From JACCZX01 sp963729165 (GTDB lineage: Bacteria > Pseudomonadota > Gammaproteobacteria > Burkholderiales > Burkholderiaceae_F): a DNA stretch of 64,000 nucleotides. The position numbers were made by a program, and so were the translations under genes. The notes under the pieces are model-generated. The model saw only the letters and a list, made by a program, of their open reading frames with translations, made no database searches and had not been told where the DNA came from. Below are positions 1 through 11,670 of this stretch, one piece after another. Numbering within the stretch: the first letter of the stretch is position 1; each line of letters opens with the position of its first letter. The stretch spans positions 78,372 through 142,371 of the forward strand of contig CAVSMM010000014.1 of assembly GCA_963729165.1 (NCBI GenBank), in the 5' to 3' direction.

Positions 1-319
1 CCAGGTAGAACGCGACCACGAGCGCCCAGTGATCAGACGGCTTGATCGGTGTCAACGACACGAACTCGCGCAGTGCGAAAAACGACGCAAGCGCGAAAAC
101 GACGAGCAGCGCGTTCGGCCCGATGACGAAGGCCACTGTGAAGAGTGCGAGCACCGACCATGAAGAGCGCACGCGCGAGTTGACGACCGCCAGCCGCGCC
201 AGCCGCATCGTGTCCATCGTGCGCGATGCGACCCACTGTCCTGCGCCGGTCGCGACGAGCGAGAGAATCGCAAGCGCGCAGAAAATGGCGAGGAACGTTT
301 CGTTAAGTGTCAGACCCAT
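1..319 (-). CDS. cdsA: Phosphatidate cytidylyltransferase, N-terminal part (cut by window edge)
   Basis: Makes CDP-diacylglycerol from phosphatidate and CTP at the inner membrane. About 106 residues are visible, starting at an ATG and running off the left edge. They show a first hydrophobic helix (LAIFCALAILSLVAT), a second (VLALFTVAFVIGPNALLVVF) and the ALREFVSLTPIK stretch typical of the N-terminal region of the larger CdsA homologues. The conserved C-terminal signature is outside the window. It lies just downstream of the plsC acyltransferase on the same strand, as expected for consecutive steps of phospholipid synthesis. The family call rests on this pattern and on context. Confidence 0.75.
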   Translation of the reverse strand, partial: MGLTLNETFLAIFCALAILSLVATGAGQWVASRTMDTMRLARLAVVNSRVRSSWSVLALFTVAFVIGPNALLVVFALASFFALREFVSLTPIKPSDHWALVVAFYL

Positions 320-339
320 GTCAGGACCGCCGGGCCGCC

Positions 340-400
340 CCAAGGTACTGACGCGCCCCCGCGGGGGGCAGCGAACAAAGTGAGCGTGGCAGCCTCATCC
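340..400. repeat. GC-rich hairpin, possibly a REP-like intergenic repeat
   Basis: The short space between corrected plsC and cdsA holds CCCCC-GC-GGGGG (356-367) followed by GCAGCGAACAAAGTGAGCG. Burkholderiales genomes often carry GC-rich palindromes with a cagcgaa/agtgagcg flank between genes, so this may be one such repeat. No second copy was found in the window, and no T-tract argues for a terminator. Confidence 0.35.
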
Positions 401-1002
401 TTAACCGGATAGCCGAGCAACCGCGTCGCGCGCACGCCGCAAGAACTCATCCTTGTCCTCGCCGGCCTCCAGCTTAACGCGCCACCGAAGCGCACGGTGC
501 AGATGATCGGCACCGGCAGAAACGCACCTTTCGGCATGCTTCGATGCAGGTTCTCGATGTAAACCGGAATCAGCTCAACGGCAGGAAACGCAGTGGCAAG
601 GTGATACAGGCCCGATTTGAATTCACCCGGGAGCGGCTGCGCCGAACGCGTTCCTTCGGGAAAGATGATCAACGAGAAGCCATGTTCGAGAGCGTCGCGC
701 AACGGTTCGAGCGGGTCGGCGTCAGGATCGGCGCGGCTGCGATCGATCATGACGACATTCAGCTCGTCCTTCGCGATCGTGCCGCGAATGCCTGGCTTGT
801 CCCAATAGTCGCGTGCTGCGACGGGGCGCGTGTTGGCGCGCAGTGCGCCCGGCAGCGCGGCCCACAGAACAATCGTGTCCATATGACTGGTGTGATTGGC
901 GAAATAAACGCGCTGTGAAGCGGTCGGCGCCGAACCTACCCAGCGCGGATACGCGCCAACGAGCAGGCGCACCAGCCAGACGATCGGAGGCAGCAGTTTC
1001 AC
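401..1002 (-). CDS. plsC: Lysophospholipid acyltransferase (PlsC family), one frameshift near the C-terminus
   Basis: 1-acyl-sn-glycerol-3-phosphate acyltransferase type, converting lysophosphatidate to phosphatidate at the inner membrane. The acyltransferase motif I NHTSHMD is at residues 36-42 and motif III FPEGTR at 114-119. The open frame as given runs on to 310, but after VRFGG it stops resembling the family. Adding one A in the short A/T run at 474-477 restores KLEAGEDKDEFLRRARDAV and a TAA at 401-403, giving about 200 residues. I therefore place the true end at 401. The product feeds cdsA immediately downstream. Confidence 0.85.
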
Positions 1003-1158
1003 GCGCGAGTAGCCGTTGACGGACGACGCAAGGTGGTTCCATCTGGGTTTGTTGCAGAGCTATTGATTATCAGCGAGAGAGCGTGTCGAGCAAAGCGCAG
1101 AAAATCGGGCAGGGTCCGCGTATCGAACGAATGCCGTTCTCAATCTCGAACTTGCGCG

Positions 1159-1527
1159 ATGGATCAGATCAACCTCGAAGCCAAACTGGCGATGTTTTCG
1201 GAGCATTGGCAGCCGCGAACCGTGACGCAGTTCAATGGACACGACGTGATGGTGGTCAAGGCCAAGGGCGAATTCGTCTGGCACAAGCACGATGACACCG
1301 ACGACTTCTTTCTTGATTCTCAAAGGCTGTCTGACGATTGAGCTTCGAGATCGCACCGTCACTCTGAACCCTGGAGAGATGTTCGTAGTGCCCAAAGGTC
1401 TGAAGCATCGTCCATGTAGCCGCAGAAGAGGTGCATCTACTGCTGATCGAACCATCCGGAACGCCCGAACACCGGCAATGTTGCGCTGCAGCCGGCGAAG
1501 CGGGACGTTTACGGTATCGCTGACTAA
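1159..1527 (+). CDS. Small cupin-domain protein, frameshifted
   Basis: Single-domain cupin of roughly 120 residues. The first 53 or so residues (MDQINLEAKLAMF to HKHDDTDDFF) contain the histidine-rich half of cupin motif 1. A shift near 1316 moves the frame to LKGCLTIELRDR and PGEMFVVPKG, which is cupin motif 2. Further shifts near 1420 and 1470 are needed to reach the TAA at 1525-1527. Metal ligands would be the His pair of HKH and the motif 2 His after PKGLKH. Substrate unknown. It is divergent from plsC and followed by another accessory gene. I think the shifts are sequence errors, but decay of this non-essential gene cannot be excluded. Confidence 0.65.
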
Positions 1528-1550
1528 CTCACGATCGAGAATGTCTCACG

Positions 1551-2013
1551 ATGAAGCGTCGCCTGTCCGCTGCTTTTAGTCGCTTTATTGAGCTACCTTG
1601 GGCGGCTGCAGCTTCGCCGCGCTACGGAGGATTCCGCAGCCTTGAAGGCGCAGGTCACGGCAGCCGAGTTGGCATTCGCGAAGACGATGGCCGATCGGGA
1701 CCATGCAGCATTCTCACGTTTCATTTCCGAAGAAGCGGTGTTCATCAACGAGGCAAGCCGGTGCGCGGGAAAGCAGCGATCGCTGCGGATTGGAAAAAGT
1801 TTTATGACTCGCCACGCGCGCCATTTTCGTGGAAGCCCGATCTGGTTGAGGTGTTGCCATCGGGCACGCTTGCTTATTCGACGGGTCCGGTGGCGAATCC
1901 GGAGGGCATGGTGGTCGCGAGGTTTCAGCTCCACCTGGCGCCTTGAAGCGCCTGGAATATGGCGGGTCGTTTTCGATAACGGCTCCGACGTCTGCAACTG
2001 TCCGAAGCCGTAG
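1551..2013 (+). CDS. Exported SnoaL/DUF4440-like protein, frameshifted
   Basis: Reads in alternating frames as a small NTF2-fold protein. An N-terminal MKRRLSAAF suggests a signal peptide. Then come AALKAQVTAAELAFAKTMAD and FSRFISEEAVFIN (second frame), GKAAIAADWKKFYDSPRAPF and LPSGTLAYSTGPV (first frame) and LEAPGIWRVVFDNGSD (second frame). This order matches the DUF4440/SnoaL-like family, which includes both enzymes and binding proteins. At least three single-base shifts are needed (near 1590, 1750 and 1930). Its function cannot be told from sequence. Confidence 0.6.
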
Positions 2014-2020
2014 GACGCGC

Positions 2021-3484
2021 CTAGGCGGTGCCGCCGATCGTCAGCCCTTCGATACGCAACGTCGGCTGCCCGACGCCGACCGGCACGCTCTGTCCGTCCT
2101 TGCCGCATGTACCGATTCCTGGATCGAGCCCCATGTCATTGCCGATCATCGTCACTTGCGTCAACGCATCAGGACCGTTACCAATCAGTGTGGCGCCCTT
2201 GATCGGCCGAGTGACCTTGCCATCTTCGATCATGTACGCCTCGGCCATACTGAACACGAATTTGCCGTTCGTAATGTCGACTTGACCGCCGCCAAAGTTG
2301 GTGGCGTAAATGCCTCTGCTGACCGAACGCACGATTTCATCGGGATCCTTGTCGCCGGCGAGCATGTAAGTGTTGGTCATGCGCGGCATCGGCAGATGCG
2401 CAAAGGATTCACGCCGGCCGTTACCGGTCGGTCGCAACGTTCATCAACCGCGCATTCAGCGAATCCTGAATGTAGCCGCGCAGAATTCCGTCTTCGATCA
2501 TGCACGGTGCGCTGTGTCGGATTGCCTTCATCGTCGATGCTCAACGATCCGCGGCGGTTTGCAATCGTGCCGTCGTCGATGACGGTGACACCCTTCGACG
2601 CCACACGCTGCCCGACTTTGCCGGCGAATGCGCTCGACCTTTGCGATTGAAATCGCCTTCGAGCCCATGCCCGACGGCCTCGTGCAACAGGATGCCGGGC
2701 CAGCCGGGGCCGAGAACGACCGGCATGATCCTGCCGGAGCCGGGTCGGCGACAAGATTGATCAGTGCCTGATCGACTGCGCTGATTCGCGTATTCCGCAA
2801 GCCGCTCTTCGGTGAAATAAGACAGATCGTGCCGGCCGCCGCCGCCGATAATGCCCCTGCTCGCGCTTGCCATCCTGCTCGACAATCACATTGACCGACA
2901 CGCGCACCAGTGGCCGCACGTCGGCTGCCAGCACGCCGTCGCTGCGAGCGACCAGGATCACGTCGTAGTCGGCGCCGACGCTCGCCATCACCTGCTTAAC
3001 GCGCGGGTCGCGTGCGCGCGCGAGCTGCTCGACCTTCTCCAGCATGCGCACCTTGGCAGCTGCATCGAGCGACGCAACGGGATCGTCGTCGTCATAGCGC
3101 GCCGATTGCGAACGCACAGCAACCTTCGGCGCGACTCTCACTTTGCCCGCGCCATGGCGCGCGATCGAGCGCGCCGACATTGCGGCCTCGGTCAACGACT
3201 CGAGCGAGATGTCGTCCGAATACGCAAACGCAGTCTTGTCGCCGACGATGGCGCGTACGCCGACGCCTTGCTCGATGTCGAAGCTGCCGCTCTTGACGAT
3301 GCCTTCTTCGAGCGAAAACGACTCGCTGCGCGAATACTGAAAGTACAGATCGGCGTAGTCGGTGCGGTGCTCGAAAATGGTCGCCAGGACGCGCTGCAGC
3401 TGCGCCTCGTCCAAGCCGAACGGGTCGAGCAGCAGCTGCTTTGGCGGTGGCAAGGCGGGCGAGGGCGGGGTCGGAGAGTTTCAT
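2021..3484 (-). CDS. tldD: Metalloprotease TldD, several frameshifts
   Basis: TldD pairs with TldE/PmbA to degrade unfolded or modified peptides. Recognisable in order: the N-terminal MKLSDPALARLATAK, LEEGIVKSGSFDIEQGVGVRA, the zinc motif HEAVGHGLEGD (about 2660-2690), SKGVTVIDDGTI, and the C-terminal third MTNTYMLAGDKDPDEIV to GLTIGGTA in one frame. The ATG at 3484 is chosen because its reading (…LATAK) joins QLLLDPFGLDEAQL after one shift near 3445. More shifts lie near 2840, 2760, 2640, 2510 and 2430. The corrected length of about 485 residues is normal for the family. The partner tldE is not in the window. It follows the nitrilase gene by under 40 nt, as in many betaproteobacteria. Confidence 0.85.
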
Positions 3485-3522
3485 TGAACGTTGCGATGCG
3501 AGAATCGGCAATTGTACGGGCG

Positions 3523-4351
3523 TCAGGTCAGCACCCGATGTTCCAGGGCGGGCAAAGAAGCACGTGAATCGGCGATCAATTGTGGGTCAATATCGCCGAA
3601 CACAACCCCTTCGCCGTCAGCCCGCTCGGCAACAACCGTGCCCCACGGGTCGATCAGCATCGTATGGCCGTACGTCGAGCGGCCATTTTGGTGCCGGCCG
3701 CCCTGCGCGGGTGCAAGCACGTACGCCAGGTTTTCGATCGCGCGGGCGCGCAGCAGCACCTCCCAGTGCGCGCGCCCGGTGGTTGCGGTAAAGGCCGAGG
3801 GAACAAGGATCAGATCCGGCCGCGGCATCGCGCGGTACAGCTCAGGGAAAGCGAAGGTCGTAGCAGATCGAAAGGCCGACCCGCAGCCGAACGCCGTCTT
3901 CGGTGGCCAGCTTGAAACTCGCGACTTCAGCGCCCGGTGCGATCGTCACGCGCTTCGTCGTAGTTCTTCCTTGCCCTTGTTGAAGCGGAACAGATGAATC
4001 TTGTCGTAGCGGGCGACGCGCTCGCCCGCCGGGCCGTAGACAAGCAAGCTGTTCAGAACACGATCATTTTCCGGCGCAACCAGCGGCAACGTACCTCCGA
4101 CCAAACACACACGGTGCTGACGCGCCTGGTTGGCGAGAAAGTCCTGAATCGGTCCGTGGCCGTCGGCTTCGCGCAGTGCGACCTTGTCCGTATCGCGCTG
4201 GCCCATCAGGCAAAAATATTCGGGCAAGCGCGACCACTTGTGCGCCGCCGCCGGCCGCTTGCGCGATCAGTGCCGCAGCAGCGCGCAGGTTTTGGTCGAC
4301 ATCGGTCGTCGAAACCATTTGCACACCGGCAACGCGTACCGTGGATTTCAT
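3523..4351 (-). CDS. Carbon-nitrogen hydrolase (nitrilase superfamily, Nit1/omega-amidase type), frameshifted
   Basis: The Glu-Lys-Cys triad of the superfamily is visible. Glu is in ALPEYF (about residue 44 after correction), Lys in RYDKIHLF, and Cys in LSICYDLRFP (about 3855). The C-terminal half AHWEVLLRARAIENLAYV and DPWGTVVAE also fits. Shifts are needed near 4225, 3960 and 3847, the last one in the TTTCCC run just after the catalytic Cys. Corrected length is about 275 residues. Relatives are deaminated-glutathione amidases or omega-amidases, and I cannot choose between them. The ATG at 4351 overlaps the TGA of yhdP (ATGA), so the two are translationally coupled. Confidence 0.85.
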
Positions 4352-7300
4352 TTGATCGACTCCGCATCTGCGGCGTCTGACTGCTGCCGCGGCGCGTGAT
4401 GGTTGGATCGGTCCAGGTGCCTGCGATGTCGTAATCGAGCGCAAACGCTTTGGAGAGCGGATTGCGCAGCACGTATTGCGCGAGGAACGCGCCCAGGCCG
4501 AGTATCGGGTTGGCAACACCGAGCGCGAGAGCCGCCGTACTTGCATCGATTTCAGGCAGCACGACCAGATGCAATTGTTGTGTTTCGTTGCGCAGGTTGA
4601 TCGTGCCTGACATCAACGCTGTCGCGGTCGCGCCGGTCATTCGGAAGTTGCTGGTCGACATGATGCCCTGCGCGACCGTAGCGTCCGCACGTATCGAGCT
4701 ATAGGCAAAGCCCTCCGAAAACGGGCGTCCGCCGTCGAACAACAGCGTGCGTGACAACGATTGCAGCGACAGCAGGCTCAGCAAGCGGGCTGCATTACCG
4801 GTGTCGACTTTCAAGAACCGGCCGTCGTCGACGCTCAATGCGAGCTTGCCGGACAAAGTCGCGTAGTCGAGGTCCAACGGTGAGCCGAGCCACTCGATAT
4901 CGCCTTCAAGTGCGCCCTGACCGCCGGCCATCGCGCCCGTGAATCCCAGTCGATCAAGGGTCGCACCTGCATCGCGGGCATCGAACTTGAAGTTCATCTT
5001 GGTGCGCCGCGCTTTGCCGCTCGCTGCCGGCGCCCATTCGCCGTTGACCGAAAACTTCATGTCGCGATTCGTGATGTCGAAGCGCCGCACGCTCCAGGTC
5101 GGGTGCGCTCGCCGCTCCGACGTTCTGCGCAACCAATTCGAGTCGGCCGAGCTTCAGATCGGACAACTCGAATTGCTCGGCAGTGATATCGAGTGCGGGC
5201 AATTCTGATTGCGGTGAGTTGAGCGCCTCGACAACTTCGCTCTTGTCGCGCGGCAGGAATTGACAAGCGCGACAGGCGCGCCGTGATCTGTTCGGGCTTC
5301 CACGCCACATAGCCGGAAACGCCGTCGGACACGATGTTGGCGTTAAAGCCGCCATCCGCCGTGCGCGATGCACCGAGCGTCACGTTGCGGAACGTACGGC
5401 CCATCAGCACAAGCTCGGGTGTTCGAACCGCGAACAGATCGATCTGCACGTTGCCGACGCAGCAGCCGTCGGAGTTCCCGTCGGCTTGGGCGTCACTTCA
5501 CCGCACTCCGAGAAAAGCAGACCACGCTTCTAGATCAAGGCGCGGGACAGTAGCCAACACCAGCAACCCGCTTTCCGGCAGGTTTGCGGGCTCGTTCAGC
5601 GCGATCACGCCGCGCGTGATGCGCAGCTCACCTCGTTCGCGGCGGCGTTCGATGCGCACTGCCAGCACGCGACCCGGCGGCGACGCGCAATTCGTCGCTG
5701 TCGCGCGATCGGAACGCGCTCGATCCGCAGCGGCATTGCTTCTTGAGCCGTCTTGCGCAGCGGTGCAACGCCGTCGATCGCAATGCCGATCAGATCGCTT
5801 TCGATTCTGAATTCTGGCGAAGGCTTCAACGTCAGCGTCGCAACGTAGCGCGCTTGCCCTTGCGAACGATCGAGCATGTGCTGTACTGGCGTCAGACTGA
5901 CCGCGCGTCGCACTGCGGCTACGGTTGCGATGCCGGTAGCCGTGAACATCGGTTCGCCGTCGGCGCGCATACTGGCTTCGATCCTGCTCGGGCCGCCGAG
6001 AACCGACGCATTCAAGTTCGTGTTTCGCACACCAGCCTCGGTGAACTGCAGAGTCCCGTTAACGCGCGAAAACGCCGGGGCCTCCGCGAGCTGCACATCG
6101 TTATTGGCGAAGTTCAGCGTGCCGGCCACCTTGACTGTCGGACGCATGCGTGAGCGGAATCGCGAGCCGCAGTTCCAGTTTGGCGTTGCCGGTCGTTTCT
6201 GCGCTGGCCGTGAGCCCGCCAATCCAGCGCAACACCGGGCTGGCGTTGACGTAGCGCACCATCTCGGCCAGCGGGCCATCGGCAACACCACGCACTTCCA
6301 GCGTCGCGTCGTGCCCAAGCTCAGGAATGCGTGCGACGACATTGCTGAGCTTGGCGCCATAGGCGGCAGCACGCTGGGCGGTCGACTGTCATCGACCCGC
6401 GTTCCAGTAGAAGATCGGCGTCGATATCCGTCAGCAGCGGCCAGACGCGCGACGCTTCAGCGGAACGCTCGCCTTGGACCGCGCCGGGATGCACGTCGAG
6501 CGATGCGTCGGTGACGCGTGCGGCAATCCGAAACTCCGCATCGTTCGCGCCTTCGAACGGAAACCGCGCGAGATCGCCTTTGATCCGAACCGTGCCGTCG
6601 GTAACCCGCCCCGTCACCAGCGCGTGCTGCAGCCAGTGAAGCGTGGTGGTTCCGGCCGCCACAGGTACGTAGCGGTACGCTGCAGGTGCGTGCAGGCGCG
6701 CAATGCGGGAGGTGAGATCGAGCCAGCCGGGGCCGCCTTTGTCGCCGCTCGCTGCACGATAAGTGCCGGTTGCTTCGAGTTCAATGTCTGCGTTGGACGC
6801 AGAAGCGGAGTCGATGCGCACCTCCAGCATCGGCTCCGACTTCCAGCGCGCCGACGTCGTCAGCTTGGCGAGTTTGACGCGCGGCTCGGCCAGCACGCCC
6901 GGCAAAATCAGAGTTGCGTCCTTCGACGCCAGCTGCATCGAACCCGCACCGTCGGCAATGTCGATGGTTCCGCTCAAATTCTCGAATCCGGGCAGGCCGA
7001 TCGCATTGTGATTCTCTTGCAGCGGTGCGGGCTGCGCGGCGCTTGCGAGCCCTTCAAACCGCGCTTTCAATGACAGCGTCCTGAGCTCGGGCGCGGAGCC
7101 GGGCCAGCTTGCGTTGACATCACTTAACGTGCCCGCCACCGCGTGCTTGCTTAGGGTCTCGCGCAGCTCGCGAGCAAGCGGGACGTGCATTGCAACCCAT
7201 GCAAGCGTGTGAATATCGACACGGTGCGCCTGTATCTGCGTACGCGCCGGGCTCGCACCTTTTGCGCGCGTCGTGCGCACTTTGAAGTCGAACGGCGCGA

Positions 7301-8366
7301 TGGTCTGCTTCGAAGTCGTGACCAGCGCCAGTCGATTGGCCTCGAACTCCTGGCCGCCGGTGCCATCGTCGGTGCCCCACATGCGTTGCGTAACGCGGCC
7401 TTGCAGCGACTCAAGCATCAGCGGCTCGAGATCGTCGGCCAGCGTGACGTTAACCTTCGTCAAGGCGAAATCGGCGACGACGCGGGTGATGCGCGCATGA
7501 TCGAACGTCACCCAGCTGCGTACCGCGCCCTGCGCGTTCGCGATCTTGGCCGGCGCCTCGAACGTGCGCGCGAGCGCTGCGAGGTCGACGTAGTCGACGG
7601 CGCCAAAGGCTTCGCCCGTCCAGCGAGTGAAATCGGACGGCCGTGCAAATGGTGCATGACGAAAGCGCGCGCGCAGATCGATCGGCCCTGCAACGGTGGA
7701 GGTTGGCTGCGCCTGCAACCCGAAGATGTGCGAGCCGAACACGTTTTCGAGCTGCAGGTTGACGTGAGCAAGCTCGAAGTCGCTCGTGCGCGCCGGGTCG
7801 CGGCGATCGCTGTATCGAATGCGAGCATCGCGGATCACCACTCCGCCTTGCGCAAGAATCCAGTCGGAAGCGCCGGAGTCCTCGCCTTTTTGATTCGGAT
7901 CAAACACGAATCCACCGACCGAAAATCGGTCGCCCGGCAGGCGCACGATGTCGAGGTCAAGCGCCTCTACGCGCAACTCGGCGAAGCGAGGCTCTAACGC
8001 CACTGCACTGAACCACGAAACCGTGCCTTCGACCAGAGGCAGCAACAAATCCGGCCGATCGCTACCGCTTGCAACACGAACGTCACGCAGCGCGAGCTGC
8101 GGATTCAAACCCTCCCATGAAGCATCGATGCGGCCGATGGTGACCGGCGCTTTTACCGCGCGCGAAGCGATCTGTTCAATACGTGGCCTCATCTGATCGA
8201 TACGAGGCATCGCGACGTAACGCACAACGAGCAACAACGCGCCGGCGATAAAGAACAGTGCGACGAAGGCCCACGCAAGCGACAGCCAGGCTAAACGCAG
8301 TCCACGGCGCGCGCGCAATGCGTTCGGGCTGTCGGCGCGTCTCGTGGGGTTTAGCTGCTTTGTCAT
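4348..8366 (-). CDS. yhdP: YhdP family AsmA-like envelope protein (TIGR02099/DUF3971), frameshifted in its second half
   Basis: Very large protein (about 1340 residues corrected) with one N-terminal inner-membrane helix (residues 27-53) and a long periplasmic AsmA-type beta-rich body. Family members carry phospholipids between inner and outer membranes. The first 660 residues are in one frame: MRPRIEQIASRAVKAPV, FENLSGTIDIADGAGSMQL and so on. After about 6390 the frame breaks repeatedly (near 6390, 6150, 5690, 5290 and 5110). The AsmA-like C-terminal part then continues cleanly (MKFSVNGEWAP to FLAQYVLRNPLSKAFALDYDIAGTWTDPT). One last shift near 4400 gives a TGA at 4348-4350. Start is the ATG at 8366; an in-frame GTG lies three codons upstream. 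It heads the yhdP-nitrilase-tldD run. Confidence 0.85.
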
Positions 8367-8471
8367 GGCGAGCACGCTAGGGTGCGCCGCTACGTAAAAT
8401 GAACGATCGATAGAAGCGGGAAGCCGCGGTCACCATATCACAGCGGGCTGACGATACGACCGCATTAGCCA

Positions 8472-11363
8472 GTGAAAGATTCCCTCAAGATCAGCCCCAA
8501 ATTCGTCGGTCCTCTCGACTGGCGAGGACCACGCGCCGCGGTAGCGGACTTGCCGGCGTTGTCGCACTACGTGCGGCGCGCACTGCAGGCGGAATCTCCT
8601 GCAATCACGCAGGAAAACGCGCCTGCCGTGCAGACGCTAGAGCAATGGGCCGAGAATGCCTGGACCGCAGCACGCCTTAGCGACTCGTTGCAATCGTTGC
8701 TGCAAACGGCGAGCGGAGATCATGCGCAGCGTCTTGCGGTGGCGCTGCGCCGGCTTCGGAGGAGGGTGTTGCTGACGTTGATCGCACGCGATGCGACGGG
8801 GCGCGCCGAGCTGGCGGAGGTCGTCGCAACAATGACCTGGCTTGCCGAATTGACGGTGCAATCGGCCGTCAAGGCGATGGCGGGCGAGTTGGCAAGTCAG
8901 CACGGAGTTCCAATCGGTGCTGATGGAGTGCCACAGGACTTGCTGGTCGTCGGCATGGGCAAACTGGGCGGCCGCGAGTTAAATGTTTCGTCTGATATCG
9001 ACCTGATCTTCGTTTATGACGAAGACGGCGAAACAAACGGCGCGAACGTTCGCCGCCGCATCAGTAACCACGAATTCTTTGCGCAGCTCGGGCGGCGAGT
9101 CATCGCGCTTATCAACGATGTGACCGCGGATGGCTTCGTCTTCCGGGTCGATATGCGATTGCGTCCTAATGGCGCCGCAGGGCCGCTCGCGGTTTCCAAC
9201 GCGATGCTCGAGGAGTACCTGATGGCGCAGGGTCGCGAGTGGGAGCGCTTCGCGTGGCTCAAGGGTCGGATCGTGTCGTCGCCGGTGTTCGCCTCAGCGT
9301 CGCAGTTTGAGGCGCAGTCGGCCGCCCTCGACGCGATCGTGCGGCCCTTCGTATTTCGCAAGTACCTCGATTTTGGTGCGATCGCCGCTCTGCGCGATCT
9401 GCATAAGTTGATTCGAACCGAGGCGGTGCGCCGCTCGGCGGGGCGACCAGGGCGTGAGGACCACCATGGCGACGATGTCAAGATCGGGCGCGGAGGGATT
9501 CGCGAGCTCGAATTCATTGCGCAAACGTTTCAGATCGTGCGCGGCGGCCGCGAGCCGAAGCTCCGATCCAAGTCGACGTTGGAGACGCTGACCGCACTTG
9601 AGGACCTGGGTGTTCTGCCAGCAGTGACGTGCGAGCGTCTGGCAGCGAGCTACGTTTTCCTGCGCAACCTCGAACATGCGCTGCAGTATGTCGACGACGC
9701 GCAAACACATCGGGTGCCGCCCGACGACGAAGCGCGCGAGCGCATCGCACGTCTGCTTGGAGCCGCCAACGCGACGGCAATGATTGCCGAGTATCGAGCG
9801 GTGCAGATGCTTGTAGCGGAAGTGTTCGATGGTGTCTTCGCAGAACCCGCGGTCGTTGAGGACGAGATTTCACTGACTTCTGCCGGCGTTGGAGGCGCAT
9901 CCAATGATGCCGCCCTGATAGAGGACCTGCGATGCACGCGGGTTTGCGGATCCTGTCGCCACGGCGCAGCGCCTGCGCGCGAGTGCTTGACTCGCGCCGC
10001 ATGCAGTCAACCTCGGGCTCCGCACGCGCCGGCGTTGAACGCCTACTGCGACGCGCACTTCAAGCGGCGGTCGAACGCTCGACAGAGCGCGGGGCTGCGC
10101 ACGATATCGGGCCCGATGAGCACTTTGCACGCTTCGCGCTGCTGGCCGATGTGATCGCGGGACGCAATACGTACGTCGCGCTGCTGAATCAGTTTCCGCA
10201 GGCATTCGACAAGGTGATGCGAATGGTTTCGGCGAGCCGCTGGGCGACCGATTACCTCGTGCGGCACCCGATCCTGCTCGACGAGCTGCTGGATCAGCGT
10301 TTACTCGAGCACGAACCCGACTGGCCGTTGTGGTCCGATGCTGTGCGGCAGCAGTTGGCGGAAGCCGATAAGGATCCGGAGCGGCAGATGAATCTGCTGC
10401 GCGATGCGCATCATGCGCAGATTTTCAGGCTGCTCGTTGCAGACCTCGACGGACGGCTGTCGGTCGAGCGGCTGGCCGATCACCTGTCTGCGCTTGCTGA
10501 CTCGACGCTTGCTCTGGCGATCGAGTACGCGTGGCGTTCGTTGGCGCGGCGACACCGCGATCTGCCTTGCTTCGCAGCCATCGGCTACGGAAAGCTCGGT
10601 GGCAAGGAACTGGGCTACGAGTCTGATCTCGATCTGATTTTTCTGTACGACGACGAAGATCCTGCGGCCGCCGAGGCGTACTCGCTGTTGGCGCGCCGTT
10701 TGATGACATGGCTGACCGCGCAGACGTCGTCGGGAAAGCTGTTTGAAATCGATCTGCGGCTGCGGCCCGACGGTAACGCGGGTTTGATCGTGTCATCTTT
10801 TGCGGCATTTTCACGCTATCAACGCAACGAAGACGGTCATGGCGCGTGGCCGTGGGAGCATCAGGCGTTAACGCGCGCGCGCTACTCGGCGGGCGATCCC
10901 GAAATCGGCGAGCGTTTCGAAGCGGAGCGGCGTCTCATTCTGATGCAGCATCGCGACACGCAAAAACTGCTGCACCGATGTACTCGACATGCGCGCGCGA
11001 ATGCACGAAGGCCATCCGAATCCCACGGGGTTGTTTGACGTCAAGCACGACCGCGGCGGCATGGTCGACGTCGAGTTCATCGTGCAGTTTCTGGTGCTCG
11101 CGCATGCGCACAAGCATCGTGAGTTGGTGCGCAATGCCGGCAATATCGCGCTGCTTCAAATTGCAGGAGATCTGAAGCTGATCGATGTGGCGCTGGCACG
11201 CGAAGTTGCCGACGCCTATCGAACTTTCCGCAGCGTTCAACATCGGCTGCGACTGAACGGTGCGCAACGTGCGCGTGTCGCGAGCGTTGAAGTCGAGCGC
11301 GAAGCTGCCGTCGTCAAGCGACTTTGGAATTCGGTCTTTACGCGGGCACCGGCAGAAGCCTAA
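8472..11363 (+). CDS. glnE: Bifunctional glutamine synthetase adenylyltransferase/adenylyl-removing enzyme, frameshifted
   Basis: Controls glutamine synthetase by adding AMP (C-terminal domain) or removing it (N-terminal domain) in response to PII. Both nucleotidyltransferase signatures are present: GMGKLGGRELNVSSDIDLI at about residues 161-180, and GYGKLGGKELGYESDLDLI at about 10585-10640. Between them lie the IGRGGIRELEF linker region and the helical domain. Two clusters of single-base shifts, near 9935-9990 and near 10975, split the frame. The last segment runs from HPNPTGLFDVKHDRGGMVDVEF to the TAA at 11363. Corrected length is about 960 residues, close to normal. Start is a GTG, 105 nt from divergent yhdP. 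Confidence 0.9.
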
Positions 11364-11670
11364 TCAGCGTAAAAATCAGCATTCCGGCCGCCATTGCGGC
11401 GATCATGCTGCGCGTTGTCAGCGTAATGACTGCCGCAGCCAGGCCTGCGACGAGCTTCGGATTCGTGATCGACAAGTTGAATGCACCCTGTGACAGAAAG
11501 AGCTCCGGAGTAACGAGTGCGACCAGCGCGCACACCGGCGCGTAACGCAACCCGTGCTGCACTCTCTCCGGCAACGGAAAGTAATCGCCGAGCATCAGGA
11601 AGCTCGAGCGCATCAGGATCGTAATCAGCGTGAGTCCGACGATCACGAGCCAGATTTCTACGTTGCTCAA
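11338..11670 (-). CDS. azlD: AzlD family branched-chain amino acid exporter subunit
   Basis: Small hydrophobic partner (110 residues, about four helices) of AzlC, together forming a branched-chain amino acid exporter. Reads SNVEIWLVIVGLTLITILMR, then the typical ALVTPELF and an SMIAAMAAGMLIFTLIRL end. Start is a TTG that overlaps the azlC stop (TTGA), preceded by GGGAGGA at good spacing, so translation is probably coupled. The 3' end overlaps the convergent glnE tail by 26 nt. Confidence 0.85.
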   Translation of the reverse strand: MSNVEIWLVIVGLTLITILMRSSFLMLGDYFPLPERVQHGLRYAPVCALVALVTPELFLSQGAFNLSITNPKLVAGLAAAVITLTTRSMIAAMAAGMLIFTLIRLLPVPA

